Shown one piece after another: positions 34,417 through 35,732 of a stretch of 35,732 nt of DNA; position 1 is the stretch's first letter, and each line of letters opens with the position of its first letter. The DNA comes from an uncultured Lentisphaeria bacterium (GTDB lineage Bacteria > Verrucomicrobiota > Lentisphaeria > Victivallales > UBA1829). Below the pieces are notes generated by a model. The model was given only the letters and a program-made list of their open reading frames with translations. It was not told where the DNA came from and did no database searches. A program made the translations under genes and the position numbers. The stretch covers positions 1 through 35,732 of the forward strand of contig CASDPB010000023.1 in the NCBI GenBank assembly GCA_949282305.1. Reading direction: 5' to 3'.

Positions 34417-35588
34417 AAATCACGGGCTTGAAGACTTTTATCTGCAATGCCTTCCGCACCAACTTCGTATTCGTGAAGGTGGAGACGGACAAGGGAATTC
34501 ACGGCTGGGGCGAGGCCACGCTGGAATACAGGGAACTGACGGTTCAGGCGGCGATCCATGATCTGGAGAACTGGCTGATCGGGAAAGACCCGCACAATAT
34601 CGAGGCGTTCCGGCATGACTGCTACCGCGACGCATACTGGCGGGGCGGTCCCGTGCTCATGAGCGCGCTTGCCGGTGTGGAAATGGCGCTCTGGGACATC
34701 AAGGGGAAGGATCTGAATGTTCCTGTGTACCAGCTCCTCGGCGGCAAGGTGCGCGATGCGGTTCCGGTCTATGTCAACGGCTGGTTTTCTCCGGCGAAAA
34801 CTCCCGATGAATTTGCGGAAAAGGCGCGGGAAGTCCGCCGCAACCGCTTTCCCGGCTGCAAGTGGGACCCGTTCGGAAAGGCGTGGCAGCAGATCGGCAG
34901 ACAGGAACTGAATCAGGCAATGGAGTGCATCGCAAAAGTTTCCGAGGCTGTCGGCGACGATGTCCGGCTCCTGATCGAAGGACACGGCAGATTCGATATC
35001 CCGACTGCGGTCAAGATCGGCAAACGGCTGGAGGAGTTCGACATCTTCTGGTTTGAAGAACCGATTCCGCCGGATGACAAAGAGGGAATGCGAGAGGTCA
35101 AGGAGCGGGTGCGCGTCTCCATTGCAGCGGGCGAACGGCTCTACAACCGTTACGAATACCGCCGTTTCTTCGACTTGAACTGTTCCGACTATATCCAGCC
35201 GGATATTTCACACGCGGGCGGAATCATGGAAATGCGGATGCTCGGCGCGGAGGCGGAGTGCCGCCATATCGGGTTCTGCCCGCATAACCCGTCCGGTCCC
35301 GTGGCGAATGCGGCGACGCTTCAGCTTGCGGCGTGCGTCCCGAATTTCATCATGCTTGAAATGATGACGACGGATGTGCCGTGGCGCGCCGACATCTGCG
35401 ACGAGGAACTGACACTGAAAAACGGAGAAATGTTTATCCCGGAGCGTCCGGGGCTCGGCATCGAGCTGAACGAAAAGGAGCTGGCGAAACATCCGTACAT
35501 CCGTACAAATCTTCGCCATTATCGCGGCGACCTGACGAATATCCGTCCGCCGGATGCGGTCATGTACTATCGGCTCGAAAACGAATGA
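34413..35588 (+). CDS. mandelate racemase/enolase superfamily acid-sugar dehydratase (GalD-like)
   Basis: The 391-residue protein resembles D-galactonate dehydratase-type enolase-superfamily enzymes. It opens with MKITGLKTFICNAFRTNFVF and has VKVETDKGIHGWGEATLEYR and ALAGVEMALWDIKGKDLNVP. Metal ligands are Glu189 (IEGHGRF), Glu215 (FEEPI) and Glu241 (AAGERL). Catalytic candidates are Lys150 in CKWDPFG and the His291-Asp264 pair (CPHNPSGP and QPDISHAGG). These enzymes dehydrate aldonates to 2-keto-3-deoxy acids. The KWD segment differs from the KLN-type segment of Escherichia coli DgoD, so the exact sugar acid is uncertain. An IS66-like end begins six bases after its stop codon. Confidence 0.88.
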   Translation: MKITGLKTFICNAFRTNFVFVKVETDKGIHGWGEATLEYRELTVQAAIHDLENWLIGKDPHNIEAFRHDCYRDAYWRGGPVLMSALAGVEMALWDIKGKDLNVPVYQLLGGKVRDAVPVYVNGWFSPAKTPDEFAEKAREVRRNRFPGCKWDPFGKAWQQIGRQELNQAMECIAKVSEAVGDDVRLLIEGHGRFDIPTAVKIGKRLEEFDIFWFEEPIPPDDKEGMREVKERVRVSIAAGERLYNRYEYRRFFDLNCSDYIQPDISHAGGIMEMRMLGAEAECRHIGFCPHNPSGPVANAATLQLAACVPNFIMLEMMTTDVPWRADICDEELTLKNGEMFIPERPGLGIELNEKELAKHPYIRTNLRHYRGDLTNIRPPDAVMYYRLENE

Positions 35589-35593
35589 TGCAA

Positions 35594-35732
35594 GTAAGCG
35601 CCCAGCCAGCCCCATCTGGATTTGAGTCAGACAGTGTGGTATGTTCTTCCACAAACCGTAATAATGGGAGAACGGCATGGGACGCGAAGGACGAGATTAT
35701 TGGGAGGCGCAACTGTCAGAATATTGGGACAG
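35594..35732 (+). mobile_element. left end of an IS66-like insertion sequence, cut by the window edge
   Basis: GTAAGCGCCCAGCCAGCCCC at 35594-35613 looks like an IS66-family terminal inverted repeat, which characteristically begins with GTAAG or GTAA. A short leader and a small gene start follow. IS66 elements make 8-bp target duplications, so the duplicated sequence here should be TGATGCAA (35586-35593), which includes the stop codon of the dehydratase gene. The right end lies outside the window, so the call rests on the left end and the partial gene only. Confidence 0.5.
35677..35732 (+). CDS. partial gene, possible IS66 accessory protein TnpA
   Basis: ATG at 35677 follows GGGAG with a spacing of seven bases, and the frame MGREGRDYWEAQLSEYWD stays open to the window edge. 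The WEAQLSEYW pattern near the start resembles the N-terminus of small IS66 TnpA/OrfA proteins, which precede a SGLS...C helix-turn-helix. Only 18 codons are visible, so the assignment is tentative and leans on the IS66-like end 83 bases upstream. Confidence 0.45.
   Translation, partial: MGREGRDYWEAQLSEYWD

Overview
The window looks like chromosomal DNA from a Lentisphaerota/PVC bacterium, probably a Victivallis-like anaerobe. This rests on gene content and style: a prepilin-type protein with an H-X9-DG motif inside a glycan-degradation cluster, large secreted CBM9/DUF6067-type hydrolases, a DUF4434 protein, PF12831-type FAD oxidoreductases, and LacI and IclR regulators. The assignment is inference; no rRNA or tRNA gene was recognised. 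All supported genes lie on the + strand.

Region 1 (1-600) is a small AT-rich cassette. A four-helix-bundle (23S rRNA IVS-type) protein gene sits between a 29-bp tandem repeat and a diverged inverted copy of it; the innermost 15 bp on the two sides are an exact inverted repeat. Region 2 (600-8290) is housekeeping: glycogen synthase glgA overlapping tRNA-modification gene queA, an MsbA-type ABC exporter, an archaeal-type IMP cyclohydrolase (PurO), and a UvrD/Rep/PcrA helicase ended by a good intrinsic terminator.

Region 3 (8400-16710) is a LacI-controlled glycan cluster: regulator, FAD oxidoreductase, prepilin-like H-X9-DG protein, a 1329-residue secreted protein with LamG-like, CBM9-like and DUF6067/GH-like parts, and a DUF4434 TIM-barrel protein.

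Region 4 (16760-30140) is a 14-gene Tad (type IVc, Flp) pilus operon: two dissimilar Flp-type pilins, prepilin peptidase, two TadE-like pseudopilins, a TadG-like protein, CpaB, secretin, the CpaF/TadA ATPase, TadB, TadC and three accessory proteins. It is unusual: the ATPase carries an N-terminal FHA-like domain, the last gene encodes a tandem FHA-like membrane protein, no TadZ/CpaE is present, the first catalytic Asp of the peptidase is Glu, and one pilin has Tyr where Gly normally precedes the cleavage site. It is the best candidate for an undescribed variant system.

Region 5 (30260-35590) is an IclR-controlled sugar-acid cluster: regulator, cytoplasmic clan GH-A hydrolase, SDR dehydrogenase, a decayed GH16-like gene, a UlaG-like metallo-hydrolase and a GalD-type dehydratase. 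Together they suggest hydrolysis, oxidation, lactone opening and dehydration of a sugar. At the right edge an IS66-type insertion sequence appears to begin immediately after the dehydratase stop codon and runs out of the window.
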